From NCBI GenBank assembly GCA_903909415.1, contig CAIVVS010000247.1:1-10078 (forward strand): a DNA stretch of 10,078 bases. The letters are read 5' to 3'. The notes beneath the pieces were generated by a model that saw only the letters and a list, made by a program, of their open reading frames with translations, had not been told where the DNA came from and did no database searches. The position numbers were made by a program, and so were the translations under genes. This DNA comes from an uncultured Pseudomonadota bacterium (GTDB taxonomy: Bacteria > Pseudomonadota > Gammaproteobacteria > Burkholderiales > SG8-39). This document shows, in pieces, positions 1 to 10,078 of this stretch; the stretch's first letter is position 1; every line of letters starts with the position of its first letter.

Positions 1-2
1 AG

Positions 3-401
3 CGCGTCGGCCTCGACGTTGACCATCACCACGTGCTTGCCGTGCTCGCAGCAGGCCAGCACGTGGCGGATGCCGGCGGCCGGGCTGCCGGTGGCGTCGA
101 TCACGATGTCCAGCTGCGGATGGCGGATCGCGGCAAGCGCGTCGTCGGTGATGAAGGTGGTGCCGGCTTTCGCCGCCTGGTCCAGGCTGGCTGCCGAAAA
201 GCGCTCAGGCTCCCAGCCGGTGCGCAGCAGCGCGGCCTTCGCACCGGCCGGGTTCAGGTCGGCCACGGCCAGCAGGTGGATGCCCGGGGTGCGCCGCACC
301 TGGGACAGGTACATGGAGCCGAACTTCCCGGCGCCGATCAGCAGCACGCGCAGCGGGCGCGACTGCGCCTGGCGTTCTTGCAGGAGGTGGTGCAGGTTCA
401 T
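3..401 (-). CDS. NAD(P)-binding oxidoreductase, COG4091 homoserine dehydrogenase-like (SAF) family, N-terminal part
   Basis: The gene reads off the left edge with no stop, so only about 133 N-terminal residues are visible. The start is an ATG giving MNLHHLLQERQAQ; the codons just upstream hold no other start. A Rossmann nucleotide-binding motif IGAGKFGSMYL (residues 22-32, GxGxxG at 23-28) is followed by a second strand ending in VADLNP; the acid near residue 48 suggests NAD(H) rather than NADP(H). A later strand, DIVIDATGSP, and HGKHVVMVNVEAD fit the same fold. The MNLHxLLQxR start and GKFGSM motif resemble predicted homoserine dehydrogenase-like proteins that carry a C-terminal SAF domain (COG4091). 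The catalytic and SAF parts lie outside the window, so the substrate cannot be told; true homoserine dehydrogenase activity should not be assumed. It follows ftsB by 60 bp on the same strand, with no clear ribosome binding site. Confidence 0.7.
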   Translation of the reverse strand, partial: MNLHHLLQERQAQSRPLRVLLIGAGKFGSMYLSQVRRTPGIHLLAVADLNPAGAKAALLRTGWEPERFSAASLDQAAKAGTTFITDDALAAIRHPQLDIVIDATGSPAAGIRHVLACCEHGKHVVMVNVEADA

Positions 402-446
402 GGACGGCCGCCGTGATGGAAAGCGGGGGCAGGAAGTGGGGACCGG

Positions 447-459
447 GCGCGGCCCGCGC
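447..459. repeat. Short GC-rich hairpin between ftsB and the oxidoreductase
   Basis: A perfect 5-bp inverted repeat (GCGCG, 3-base loop, CGCGC) lies just after the ftsB stop codon. No T-tract follows on the minus strand, so it is not a classical intrinsic terminator. In DNA this GC-rich it may be chance. Confidence 0.3.
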
Positions 460-461
460 GC

Positions 462-749
462 TCAACGCACTTTCGGCGTCGGGTCGATGACCTGGAAGAA
501 CACTTCGTCGTGACGCACCATGCCGAGCTCGGTACGGGCGCGTTCCTCGATGGCGTCGAAGCCCTGCTTCAGGTCGCGCACTTCCGCGTCCAGCGCGCCG
601 TTGCGCGCCACCAGCAGCGCGTTGCGGTCCTTCTGGACCTGCACCTGCCGGTCCAGGTCCCAGACCTTCATCCAGCCGCCCTTGCCCAGCCACAGCGGGA
701 ACTGCAGCGCGAGGATCAGGACCGAGAACGTGATCGCGAGGGGACGCAG
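462..749 (-). CDS. ftsB: Cell division protein FtsB, probable CTG start
   Basis: FtsB is a small bitopic inner-membrane protein that forms a complex with FtsL and FtsQ and helps activate septal peptidoglycan synthesis. The reading frame gives an arginine-proline N-terminus, a hydrophobic span (about residues 4-21, ending ALQFPLWLG), the family signature WLGKGGW (20-26), a coiled-coil region (about 30-70) and the conserved [20 protein letters not shown] near the end. From the CTG at 749-747 it is 95 residues, normal for the family. No ATG, GTG or TTG lies in frame between the eno stop and an ATG at 671-669. Starting at that ATG (residue 27) would remove the whole membrane segment and leave 69 residues, so I reject it. 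The gene begins 6 bases after the eno stop and in the same frame, with no clear Shine-Dalgarno, suggesting coupling or reinitiation after enolase. Family identity is firm; the start is inferred. Confidence 0.9.
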   Translation of the reverse strand: MRPLAITFSVLILALQFPLWLGKGGWMKVWDLDRQVQVQKDRNALLVARNGALDAEVRDLKQGFDAIEERARTELGMVRHDEVFFQVIDPTPKVR

Positions 750-755
750 GGGGCG

Positions 756-4671
<3,916 letters not shown>

Positions 4672-4695
4672 TCTGGATTTGCGCCCGAGGCATCG

Positions 4696-4741
4696 CAGGC
4701 GTGTCGCCTGAGGCGCTGCACCCGCTTCCAGCCGCCTCAGG
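4696..4741. repeat. Overlapping inverted repeats in the phosphatase-pyrG gap
   Basis: Two perfect inverted repeats share bases. One is CAGGCG (4696-4701), a 3-base loop, and CGCCTG (4705-4710). The other is CCTGAGGCG (4707-4715), a 17-base loop, and CGCCTCAGG (4733-4741), which includes the phosphatase stop codon. They cannot both form fully in one RNA because CCTG (4707-4710) is in both. No T-tract follows on the minus strand, so a classical intrinsic terminator is unlikely. They could protect the 3' end of the dusA-phosphatase mRNA, bind a protein, or be chance in GC-rich DNA. The rest of the 120-bp gap holds the pyrG promoter. Confidence 0.5.
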
Positions 4742-5522
4742 TGAAGCGCAGCACGACCAGCGACAGGTTGTCGCCGTGGCCCCTGGCGCGCACCCGCGCC
4801 GCCTCGATCAGCTTCTGGCAGGCCGGCCTCGGGGGAAGCGTGGTGAGCACGCCGGCGATCTCGGCATCGGTGAAATAGCCCCACAGCCCGTCGGTGCAGA
4901 GCAGGAAGGTGTCACCGGACACCAGTTCGCCGGTGCCGTCCACCGATGGCGCGGGCGCGCGCTCGCCACCCAGCACCGACACCAGCAGGTTGCGCTTGGG
5001 ATGGGTGTTGCGCTCCTCCGGCGTGGCCTTGCCCTCGCGGATCAGCTGCTCGATGTAGGAATGGTCCAGCGTCTGGGACAGCATGCGGCGCTCGCGCACC
5101 CGCATCAGCCGGCTGTCGCCGCAATGCATCCAGTCCACCCGGCCCGGCTGCACCAGCATGGCGACCACCGTGCTGTGCGGCTCCTGGTCCGACAGGAAGC
5201 GGTTGATGCGGATCGCCGCGTGCGCGTCCTGCGCCAGCTGGTACAGGAACTCCTGCGGCGGGCGGGCGCCGGGCTCATAGTCCTTCATTGCCTCGGTCGC
5301 CTGCTCGATCACGGTCTGCGCCGCCAGCGCCCCGCCCTTCCTGCCGCCCATGCCGTCGGCCACGATCGCCAGCGCCACGCCGCGCCCGCGCGCGGCGGGG
5401 ATGATCGCCAGCCGGTCCTGCTGCTCGGGCTTGTCGCCGATGTGGGTGCCGGTGGCGGCATCCAGCTTGAGGCCCGCGGCCGGTACTGCGGGATCGCCTG
5501 CGGCGGGCGCGTGGAGGCTCAC
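4737..5522 (-). CDS. PP2C-family Ser/Thr protein phosphatase (Stp/PrpC-like)
   Basis: This is a 261-residue cytoplasmic metal-dependent phosphatase, the size of a single PP2C catalytic domain; there is no signal peptide or membrane span. The motifs appear in order: THIGDKPEQQDR with Asp36, VADGMGGRKGG with metal-binding Asp56, HCGDSRLMRVR, DHSYIEQLIREGK, LLCTDGLWGYF with Asp211, and the closing GDNLSLVVLRF with Asp251-Asn252. Motif 1 reads EQQDR in place of the commoner ENEDR form, but the aspartate is kept. Such enzymes remove phosphate from Ser/Thr residues and usually oppose a Hanks-type kinase; no kinase is in the window, so the target is unknown. The GTG start (5522-5520) overlaps the dusA TGA as GTGA, with no Shine-Dalgarno, which implies coupling. 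The frame remains open upstream inside dusA, but homology begins only after about residue 20. Type VI secretion-linked phosphatases (PppA) are related, but nothing nearby supports that role. Confidence 0.9.
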   Translation of the reverse strand: MSLHAPAAGDPAVPAAGLKLDAATGTHIGDKPEQQDRLAIIPAARGRGVALAIVADGMGGRKGGALAAQTVIEQATEAMKDYEPGARPPQEFLYQLAQDAHAAIRINRFLSDQEPHSTVVAMLVQPGRVDWMHCGDSRLMRVRERRMLSQTLDHSYIEQLIREGKATPEERNTHPKRNLLVSVLGGERAPAPSVDGTGELVSGDTFLLCTDGLWGYFTDAEIAGVLTTLPPRPACQKLIEAARVRARGHGDNLSLVVLRFT

Positions 5523-6556
5523 GCAGCGATCGCCGCGCGCGAGCCGCCCTCGGCCAGTTCGAGGGCCTGCAACAGGATGTCGGGATGGTTGGCCGCCAGC
5601 ACCTTGGCGTCGGACATGTGCCGGCGCCAGCGTCGCGCGCCCGGCTGGCCGTGGAACAGGCCCAGCATGTGGCGGGTGATCGCGCGCAGGTGGGTGCCGG
5701 CCGCGATCTCCGCCGCCACATAGGGCAGCATGGCCTCGACCACGGCGCGGCGCGTCGGCGCCACGGCCCGCGCGTCGTACAGGCGCCGGTCCACGTCCGC
5801 CAGCAGGTAGCTGTCGTGGTAGGCGGCGCGGCCCAGCATCACGCCGTCGAGCGCACCGTCGGTGATCGCGAGCTCGCGTTCGGCGGCGTCCCAGTCCGCC
5901 AGCCCGCCGTTGAGAATGATGCGCAGCTGCGGGAACTCGCGCTTGAGCCGGTGCACCTCCGCGTAGCGCAGCGGCGGCACCTCTCGGTTGTCCTTGGGCG
6001 ACAGGCCCTGCAGCCAGGCGTTGCGCGCATGGACGATGAACGTGTCGCATCCGGCCGCGGCATTGGCTTCGACGAAACGGCGCGCAAATCCATAATCCTC
6101 GTTGCGGTCGATGCCGAGCCGGTGCTTCACCGTGACCGGGATGCCGCAGGCGGCGCGCATCGCGCGCACGCAGTCGGCGACCAGCTCCGGCTCGGCCATC
6201 AGGCAGGCCCCGAAGGCCCCGCGCTGCACCCGCTCGGACGGGCAGCCGCAGTTCAGGTTCACCTCGTCGTAACCCCAGCGCTCGGCGAACTCGGCGCAGC
6301 GCGCGAGCTCATCTGGTTCGCTGCCGCCCAGCTGCAGGGCCACCGGCTGTTCGTCCGGATGGAAGCGCAGGTGGCGCGGCACGTCTCCATGCAGCAGCGC
6401 ACCGGTGGTGACCATCTCCGTGTACAAGCGCGCATGCCGCGACAGCTGCCGGAAGAAGTAGCGGCAGTGCCGGTCCGACCACTCCATCATCGGCGCGGTG
6501 CAGAACCGGTGCGACCAGGGGCCGGTGACGTGTGGGGAAATGCTGCGCTGCTCCAT
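5519..6556 (-). CDS. dusA: tRNA-dihydrouridine(20/20a) synthase DusA
   Basis: DusA is a flavoprotein that reduces uridines 20 and 20a in the D-loop of tRNA to dihydrouridine using NADPH. The 345-residue product has the family length and an FMN-binding TIM barrel: HRFCTAPMMEWSDRHCRYFFR at the start, YTEMVTTGALLHGD, LQLGGSEPDELA, NLNCGCPSERVQRGAFGACLM with catalytic Cys105 of the GCP motif, VTVKHRLGIDRN, FIVHARNAWLQGLSPKDNRE, IILNGGLADW and VMLGRAAYH. The LSPKDNRE and KHRLGID forms are typical of DusA rather than DusB or DusC. The start MEQRSISPHVTGPW fits the family; the frame is open further upstream (to 6931), but that part overlaps hutF and has no homology. There is no Shine-Dalgarno before the ATG. 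It shares a 67-bp divergent region with hutF and is coupled downstream to the phosphatase gene. Confidence 0.96.
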   Translation of the reverse strand: MEQRSISPHVTGPWSHRFCTAPMMEWSDRHCRYFFRQLSRHARLYTEMVTTGALLHGDVPRHLRFHPDEQPVALQLGGSEPDELARCAEFAERWGYDEVNLNCGCPSERVQRGAFGACLMAEPELVADCVRAMRAACGIPVTVKHRLGIDRNEDYGFARRFVEANAAAGCDTFIVHARNAWLQGLSPKDNREVPPLRYAEVHRLKREFPQLRIILNGGLADWDAAERELAITDGALDGVMLGRAAYHDSYLLADVDRRLYDARAVAPTRRAVVEAMLPYVAAEIAAGTHLRAITRHMLGLFHGQPGARRWRRHMSDAKVLAANHPDILLQALELAEGGSRAAIAA

Positions 6557-6623
6557 GGGACGCCAGTTTATCCGACCGGCCCTTGTCGCTCCCGCCGCGT
6601 TTGCTGCGGTCATAATCCAGCCC
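6557..6623. promoter_or_regulatory. Divergent dusA-hutF intergenic region with -10-like elements
   Basis: The 67 bp between the two start codons holds a GTCATAATCC segment whose CATAAT (6611-6616) matches a -10 box for hutF and ends 7 bases before the hutF ATG. On the minus strand, GATAAA (6572-6567) lies 10 bases before the dusA ATG. Neither has a convincing -35 at the usual spacing, and neither gene shows a Shine-Dalgarno. Transcripts from these boxes would be leaderless or nearly so. I see no palindrome resembling a HutC operator. Confidence 0.4.
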
Positions 6624-8000
6624 ATGGTACGCACCCTGCACGCTCCCAGCGCCCTGCTGCCCGATGGCTGGGGCCGCAATGTCGCGATCGACATCGATGA
6701 GGCCGGCACGATCACCGCGGTGCGCGCCGGCAGGGGGCCGAACGGCTCGGAGCCGACCGGCGGCCCGGTGATCCCCGGCATGGCCAACGTCCACTCGCAC
6801 GCCTTCCAGCGCGCCATGGCCGGCATGGCCGAGCGCATGGGCTCGCCCGATGACAGCTTCTGGACCTGGCGCGAGGTGATGTACTCCTTCATCCGCCGGC
6901 TGGACCCGCGGCAGCTGGAGGTGATCGCCACCCAGCTCTACATCGAGTTGCTGCGCCAGGGCTACACCGGCGTGGCCGAGTTCCACTACCTGCACCGCGA
7001 TCCCGGCGGCAGGGCCTACACGGACCCGGCCGAGGCCGCACTGGCGCACGTGCGCGCGGCGCGCGCCGCCGGCATCGCCCTCACCGTCCTGCCCTCGCTC
7101 TACGCGTGGTCGAACTTCGGCGACGTGCCGCCGGAACCGGCGCAGCGCCGTTTCGTCACCACCCCGGCGGAGCTGCTGCGCATGGTGGAGCGCCTTCGCC
7201 GCGAGTTGCCGGCCAACCCGGACCTGCGCGTGGGCGCGGCGCCGCATTCGCTGCGCGCGGTCAATCCGGCGATGCTGCGCGACCTGCTGGCCGGCATGGA
7301 CGCGATGGACCCGGGCGCGCCGGTGCACATCCACCTGGCCGAGCAGGTCAAGGAAGTGAACGACTGCCTGAGCTGGGGCGAGAAGCGCCCGGTGCAATGG
7401 CTGCTGGACAACGTGAAGGTCGACGCGCGCTGGTGCCTGGTGCATTGCACGCACTCCATGACCTCGGAACTGGAAAAGCTCGCCGCCAGCGGCGCGGTGG
7501 TGGGCCTGTGCCCCACCACCGGGGCCAACCTGGGCGACGGCATCTTCCCCTTCGGGCGCTACCGCGAACGCGGCGGGCGCTGGGGCATCGGCAGCGACAG
7601 CCATGTGTCGCAGACGCCGGTGGAAGAACTGCGCTGGCTGGAGTACGTGCAGCGCTTGGGCGCGCGCCGGCGCAACATCGCCGCCTCGCCAGCCCTGCCC
7701 TCGGTGGGCGCGACGCTGTGGCGCGAAGCCGGTGCCGGCGGCGCCCAGGCGCTGGGCCGGCCGTCAGGCGCGATCGCCCCCGGCCTGCGCGCCGACCTGG
7801 TGGTGCTGGACCACGAGCACATCAACCTGGTCGGGCGCGACGGCGACCAGTTGCTGGACGCGATGCTGTTCGCCGGCAACGACTGCGTGGTGCGCCACGT
7901 GATGGTCGGCGGGCGCTGGGTGGTGCGCGATGGGACGCACGACTTGCAGGAGCAGGCGGCGGCGCGCTATCGGGAGGTCAGGCGGGAACTGACCGGCTAG
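6624..8000 (+). CDS. hutF: Formimidoylglutamate deiminase HutF
   Basis: HutF hydrolyses N-formimino-L-glutamate to N-formyl-L-glutamate and ammonia, in the five-step branch of histidine degradation (then HutG gives glutamate and formate). The 458-residue product has the family length and the amidohydrolase metal and active-site motifs: NVHSHAFQRAM with His57 and His59, HIHLAEQVKEVNDC with His237 and Glu240, LVHCTHSM with His274 and His277, LCPTTGANLGDG, and GIGSDSHVSQTPVEELRWLEY with Asp325. The set NVHSHAFQR, AEQ and GSDSHVSQ distinguishes it from guanine deaminase and other cytosine-deaminase-like enzymes. The start MVRTLHAPSALLP is chosen because homology begins there; the open frame reaches back to 6498 but would overlap dusA. 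No other hut gene is in the window, so it stands apart from any hut operon here. It converges with aacS, leaving 80 bp between them. Confidence 0.95.
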   Translation: MVRTLHAPSALLPDGWGRNVAIDIDEAGTITAVRAGRGPNGSEPTGGPVIPGMANVHSHAFQRAMAGMAERMGSPDDSFWTWREVMYSFIRRLDPRQLEVIATQLYIELLRQGYTGVAEFHYLHRDPGGRAYTDPAEAALAHVRAARAAGIALTVLPSLYAWSNFGDVPPEPAQRRFVTTPAELLRMVERLRRELPANPDLRVGAAPHSLRAVNPAMLRDLLAGMDAMDPGAPVHIHLAEQVKEVNDCLSWGEKRPVQWLLDNVKVDARWCLVHCTHSMTSELEKLAASGAVVGLCPTTGANLGDGIFPFGRYRERGGRWGIGSDSHVSQTPVEELRWLEYVQRLGARRRNIAASPALPSVGATLWREAGAGGAQALGRPSGAIAPGLRADLVVLDHEHINLVGRDGDQLLDAMLFAGNDCVVRHVMVGGRWVVRDGTHDLQEQAAARYREVRRELTG

Positions 8001-8019
8001 GCAGCACGGGATGCTCGAA

Positions 8020-8051
8020 AGCGGCCAGAATCAACGTAACCCGCTGTTTTT
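8020..8051 (+). terminator. Weak candidate intrinsic terminator after hutF
   Basis: A 5-bp stem, AGCGG (8020-8024) with CCGCT (8041-8045), and a 16-base loop precedes GTTTTT (8046-8051). Position and T-tract suit the end of hutF, but the stem is short and the loop long, so the call is tentative. Confidence 0.3.
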
Positions 8052-8053
8052 AT

Positions 8054-8083
8054 TGAATCTTTTTGCTCCGCACGCCTGATTCA
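8054..8083. repeat. Inverted repeat spanning the aacS stop codon
   Basis: TGAATC (8054-8059) and GATTCA (8078-8083) form a 6-bp inverted repeat with an 18-base centre, covering the aacS stop in an AT-richer patch between the convergent genes. On the minus strand it is followed by A-rich rather than T-rich sequence, so it is not an intrinsic terminator for aacS. It may be chance. Confidence 0.25.
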
Positions 8084-10063
8084 GCTTGCCAGCTCCGGCC
8101 GATCCCGGAAATGCGCCAGCGCCTCGGGGTTGGCCAGCGCCTCGACGTTCTTCACCGGCTCGCCGTGCACGATGTTGCGCACCGCCAGTTCCACGATCTT
8201 GTTGGACTTGGTGCGCGGGATGTCGGCCACCTGCACCACCCGCGCCGGCACGTGGCGCGGCGTGGTGTTGCGGCGGACCTGCTGCTTGATCTTCTCGGTC
8301 AGCGCCTCGTCCAGCACCAGCCCGTCGCGCAGGCGCACGAACAGCACCACGCGCACGTCGCTGATCGCCTGCGGCGGCCAGTTCTGGCCGATCACCAGCG
8401 ACTCGACCACTTCCTGCAACTGCTCGACCTGGCGGTAGATCTCGGCCGTGCCGATGCGCACCCCGCCCGGGTTGAGCGTCGCGTCCGAGCGGCCGTAGAT
8501 GATGAAGCCGCCATGCGCGGTGATCTCGGTCCAGTCGCCGTGGCGCCAGATGCCGGGGAAATGCTCGAAATAGGCGGCGCGGTACTTGCTGCCGTCCGGG
8601 TCGTTCCAGAAGCCCACCGGCATGGAGGGGAAGGACTGCACGCAGACCAGTTCGCCCTTGCCCGGCTGCGGCTTGCCGTCCTCGCCGTAGACCTGCACGT
8701 CCATGCCCAGCATGCGGCCCTGGATCTCGCCGCGCCACACCGGCAGGATGGGGTTCACGCCGACGAACACGCCGATGATGTCGGTGCCGCCGGAAATCGA
8801 GCCGAGCAGGATGTCCTTCTTCACCGACTCGTACACGTAGTCGAAGCTCTCGGGCAGCAGCGGCGAGCCGGTGGACAGCAGCGTGTGCACGGTGTTCAGC
8901 TTGTGGGTGCGAATCGGCGCGAGGCCCGCCTTGCTGCAGGCGTCGATGTACTTGGCCGAGGTGCCGAAGTGCGTGATGCCCTCGGCGTCGGCCATGTCCC
9001 ACAGGATGCTGCCGTCCTTGAGGAAGGGCGAGCCGTCGTAGAGCACCAGCGTCGCGCCGCAGGCCAGGCCGGTGACCAGCCAGTTCCACATCATCCAGCC
9101 CAGCGTCGTGAAATAGAACACCCGGTCGCCGTGCTTCACGTCGCCGTGCAGCTGGTGCTCGGTCAGGTGCTTGATGAGCGTGCCGCCCGCGCCGTGCACG
9201 ATGCACTTGGGCACGCCGGTGGTGCCCGAGGAATACATGATGTACAGCGGGTGGTTGAAGGGCAGCTGCTCGAATTCGATCTCGCCGGCGGCATGGCCGG
9301 CGGTGAATTCGGACAGGGTGACCGCCCCGGGCAGGCGCAACAGGTCCGGGTGCTGGGCCACGTAGGGCACCACCACCACCTGCTTCACGCTGGGCAGGCG
9401 CGCCACGATCTCGCCGGTCCTGGCGATGCAGTCCAGGGTCTTGCCGTTGTAGTGGTAGCCGTCGGCGACGAACAGCACCACCGGCTCGATCTGCCCGAAG
9501 CGGTCCACCACGCCCTGCACGCCGAAGTCCGGCGAGCAGGACGACCAGATCGCACCCACGCTGGCGGCGGCGAGCATGGCCATGACGGACTCGGGCATGT
9601 TCGGCAGGTAGCCCGCGACACGGTCGCCCGGCTTCACGCCCATGGCGCGAAGCGCCGAGGCGATGCGCGACACCTCGTCGTACAGCTCGTTGTGGGTGAC
9701 GCGGCGCTTGACCTTGTCCTCGCCCCAGAACACCAGCGCGCGGTCATCGTCGCGCCAGCGCAGCAGGTTCTGCGCGTAGTTCAGCTTCGCGTCCGGGAAC
9801 CAGCGCGCGCCGGGCATCTTGTCGCGGTCCGCGACCACGCGTTCGCCGCGTTCGCTCGCGATCACCCCGCAATGACGCCAGACTGACTGCCAGAACTGCT
9901 CGGGATCGGACAGGCTCCAGGCCATGAAGGACGGCCAGTCGTTGCACTTGAGGTTCCAGTCGCGCACGGCCGCGCGCGCGAAGCGCGTCAGGTTGGCCTG
10001 TTCGATCCGGTCCTGGCTGGGCTCCCAGAGCGGGCGGTCGGCGTCGGGCGTGGCGGCGGACAT
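8081..10063 (-). CDS. aacS: Acetoacetyl-CoA synthetase (acetoacetate-CoA ligase)
   Basis: This cytoplasmic ligase activates acetoacetate with ATP and CoA to acetoacetyl-CoA, AMP and pyrophosphate. It feeds ketone bodies and degraded polyhydroxybutyrate back into CoA metabolism. The 660-residue product has the expected length and the adenylate-forming enzyme motifs: [18 protein letters not shown] at the N-terminus, [14 protein letters not shown], the ATP-binding loop [11 protein letters not shown] (276-286), [54 protein letters not shown], and the C-terminal TKSNKIVEL with catalytic Lys622. The SGGTDI and MMWNWL forms separate it from acetyl-CoA synthetase. It starts at the ATG ending at 10063, with GGAG 8 bases upstream. 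It converges with hutF. The neighbours upstream, such as possible fatty-acid or ketone-body genes, are outside the window. Confidence 0.96.
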   Translation of the reverse strand: MSAATPDADRPLWEPSQDRIEQANLTRFARAAVRDWNLKCNDWPSFMAWSLSDPEQFWQSVWRHCGVIASERGERVVADRDKMPGARWFPDAKLNYAQNLLRWRDDDRALVFWGEDKVKRRVTHNELYDEVSRIASALRAMGVKPGDRVAGYLPNMPESVMAMLAAASVGAIWSSCSPDFGVQGVVDRFGQIEPVVLFVADGYHYNGKTLDCIARTGEIVARLPSVKQVVVVPYVAQHPDLLRLPGAVTLSEFTAGHAAGEIEFEQLPFNHPLYIMYSSGTTGVPKCIVHGAGGTLIKHLTEHQLHGDVKHGDRVFYFTTLGWMMWNWLVTGLACGATLVLYDGSPFLKDGSILWDMADAEGITHFGTSAKYIDACSKAGLAPIRTHKLNTVHTLLSTGSPLLPESFDYVYESVKKDILLGSISGGTDIIGVFVGVNPILPVWRGEIQGRMLGMDVQVYGEDGKPQPGKGELVCVQSFPSMPVGFWNDPDGSKYRAAYFEHFPGIWRHGDWTEITAHGGFIIYGRSDATLNPGGVRIGTAEIYRQVEQLQEVVESLVIGQNWPPQAISDVRVVLFVRLRDGLVLDEALTEKIKQQVRRNTTPRHVPARVVQVADIPRTKSNKIVELAVRNIVHGEPVKNVEALANPEALAHFRDRPELAS

Positions 10064-10071
10064 GGTCGTTG

Positions 10072-10075
10072 CTCC
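10072..10075 (-). promoter_or_regulatory. Ribosome binding site of aacS
   Basis: GGAG on the minus strand, 8 bases from the aacS ATG. It supports the chosen start; the promoter lies beyond the window. Confidence 0.65.
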
Positions 10076-10078
10076 AGC

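Noticed and set aside
462..671. FtsB starting at the ATG at 671
   Set aside because: It would lack the membrane anchor and the WLGKGGW signature that are encoded intact just upstream in the same frame.
5523..6050. Upstream extension of the phosphatase frame
   Set aside because: It overlaps the DusA coding region and has shadow composition; the GTG at 5522 gives a normal PP2C.
6498..6623. N-terminal extension of HutF by 42 residues
   Set aside because: It would overlap the dusA start and adds no HutF-like sequence.
8063..9886. 607-residue open frame on the plus strand opposite aacS
   Set aside because: Same reason: biased composition, no homology, and a fully supported gene on the other strand.

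Overview
The window is high-GC chromosomal DNA made almost entirely of tightly packed housekeeping and catabolic genes. The order pyrG-kdsA-eno-ftsB, the protein sequences, and the absence of ispD after ftsB (ispD usually follows ftsB in Gammaproteobacteria) point to a betaproteobacterium, probably Burkholderiales. This is inferred from gene order and remembered family sequences, not from a database search. I see no phage, IS element, CRISPR array, tRNA or rRNA.

Layout from left to right. At the left edge (3-401, minus) is the N-terminal part of a Rossmann-fold oxidoreductase resembling the COG4091 'homoserine dehydrogenase-like/SAF' family, cut by the window edge. Next is a minus-strand block read right to left: pyrG (CTP synthase, 4616-2937), kdsA (KDO-8-P synthase, overlapping pyrG by ATGA), eno (enolase, with its own ribosome binding site and a possible promoter in the end of kdsA) and ftsB (divisome protein). 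The ftsB start appears to be a non-canonical CTG six bases past the eno stop. A good promoter-like element (TTGAGT, 17 bp, TAAAAT) lies just before pyrG. The block joins nucleotide supply, lipopolysaccharide precursor synthesis, glycolysis and cell division.

Upstream of pyrG, also on the minus strand, is a coupled pair: dusA (tRNA dihydrouridine synthase) and a PP2C-type protein phosphatase that starts at a GTG overlapping the dusA stop. A 120-bp gap with two overlapping inverted repeats separates the phosphatase from pyrG. dusA is divergent from hutF (formimidoylglutamate deiminase, plus strand) across only 67 bp, and neither gene has a visible Shine-Dalgarno. hutF converges on aacS (acetoacetyl-CoA synthetase, minus), whose start and ribosome binding site lie at the right edge.

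I found no undescribed multi-gene system. The points most worth a second look are the ftsB start and its in-frame relation to the eno stop, the possibly leaderless hutF, the dusA-phosphatase coupling, the Cys-type (metal-dependent class) KdsA in an otherwise standard operon, and the overlapping inverted repeats at the end of the phosphatase gene.
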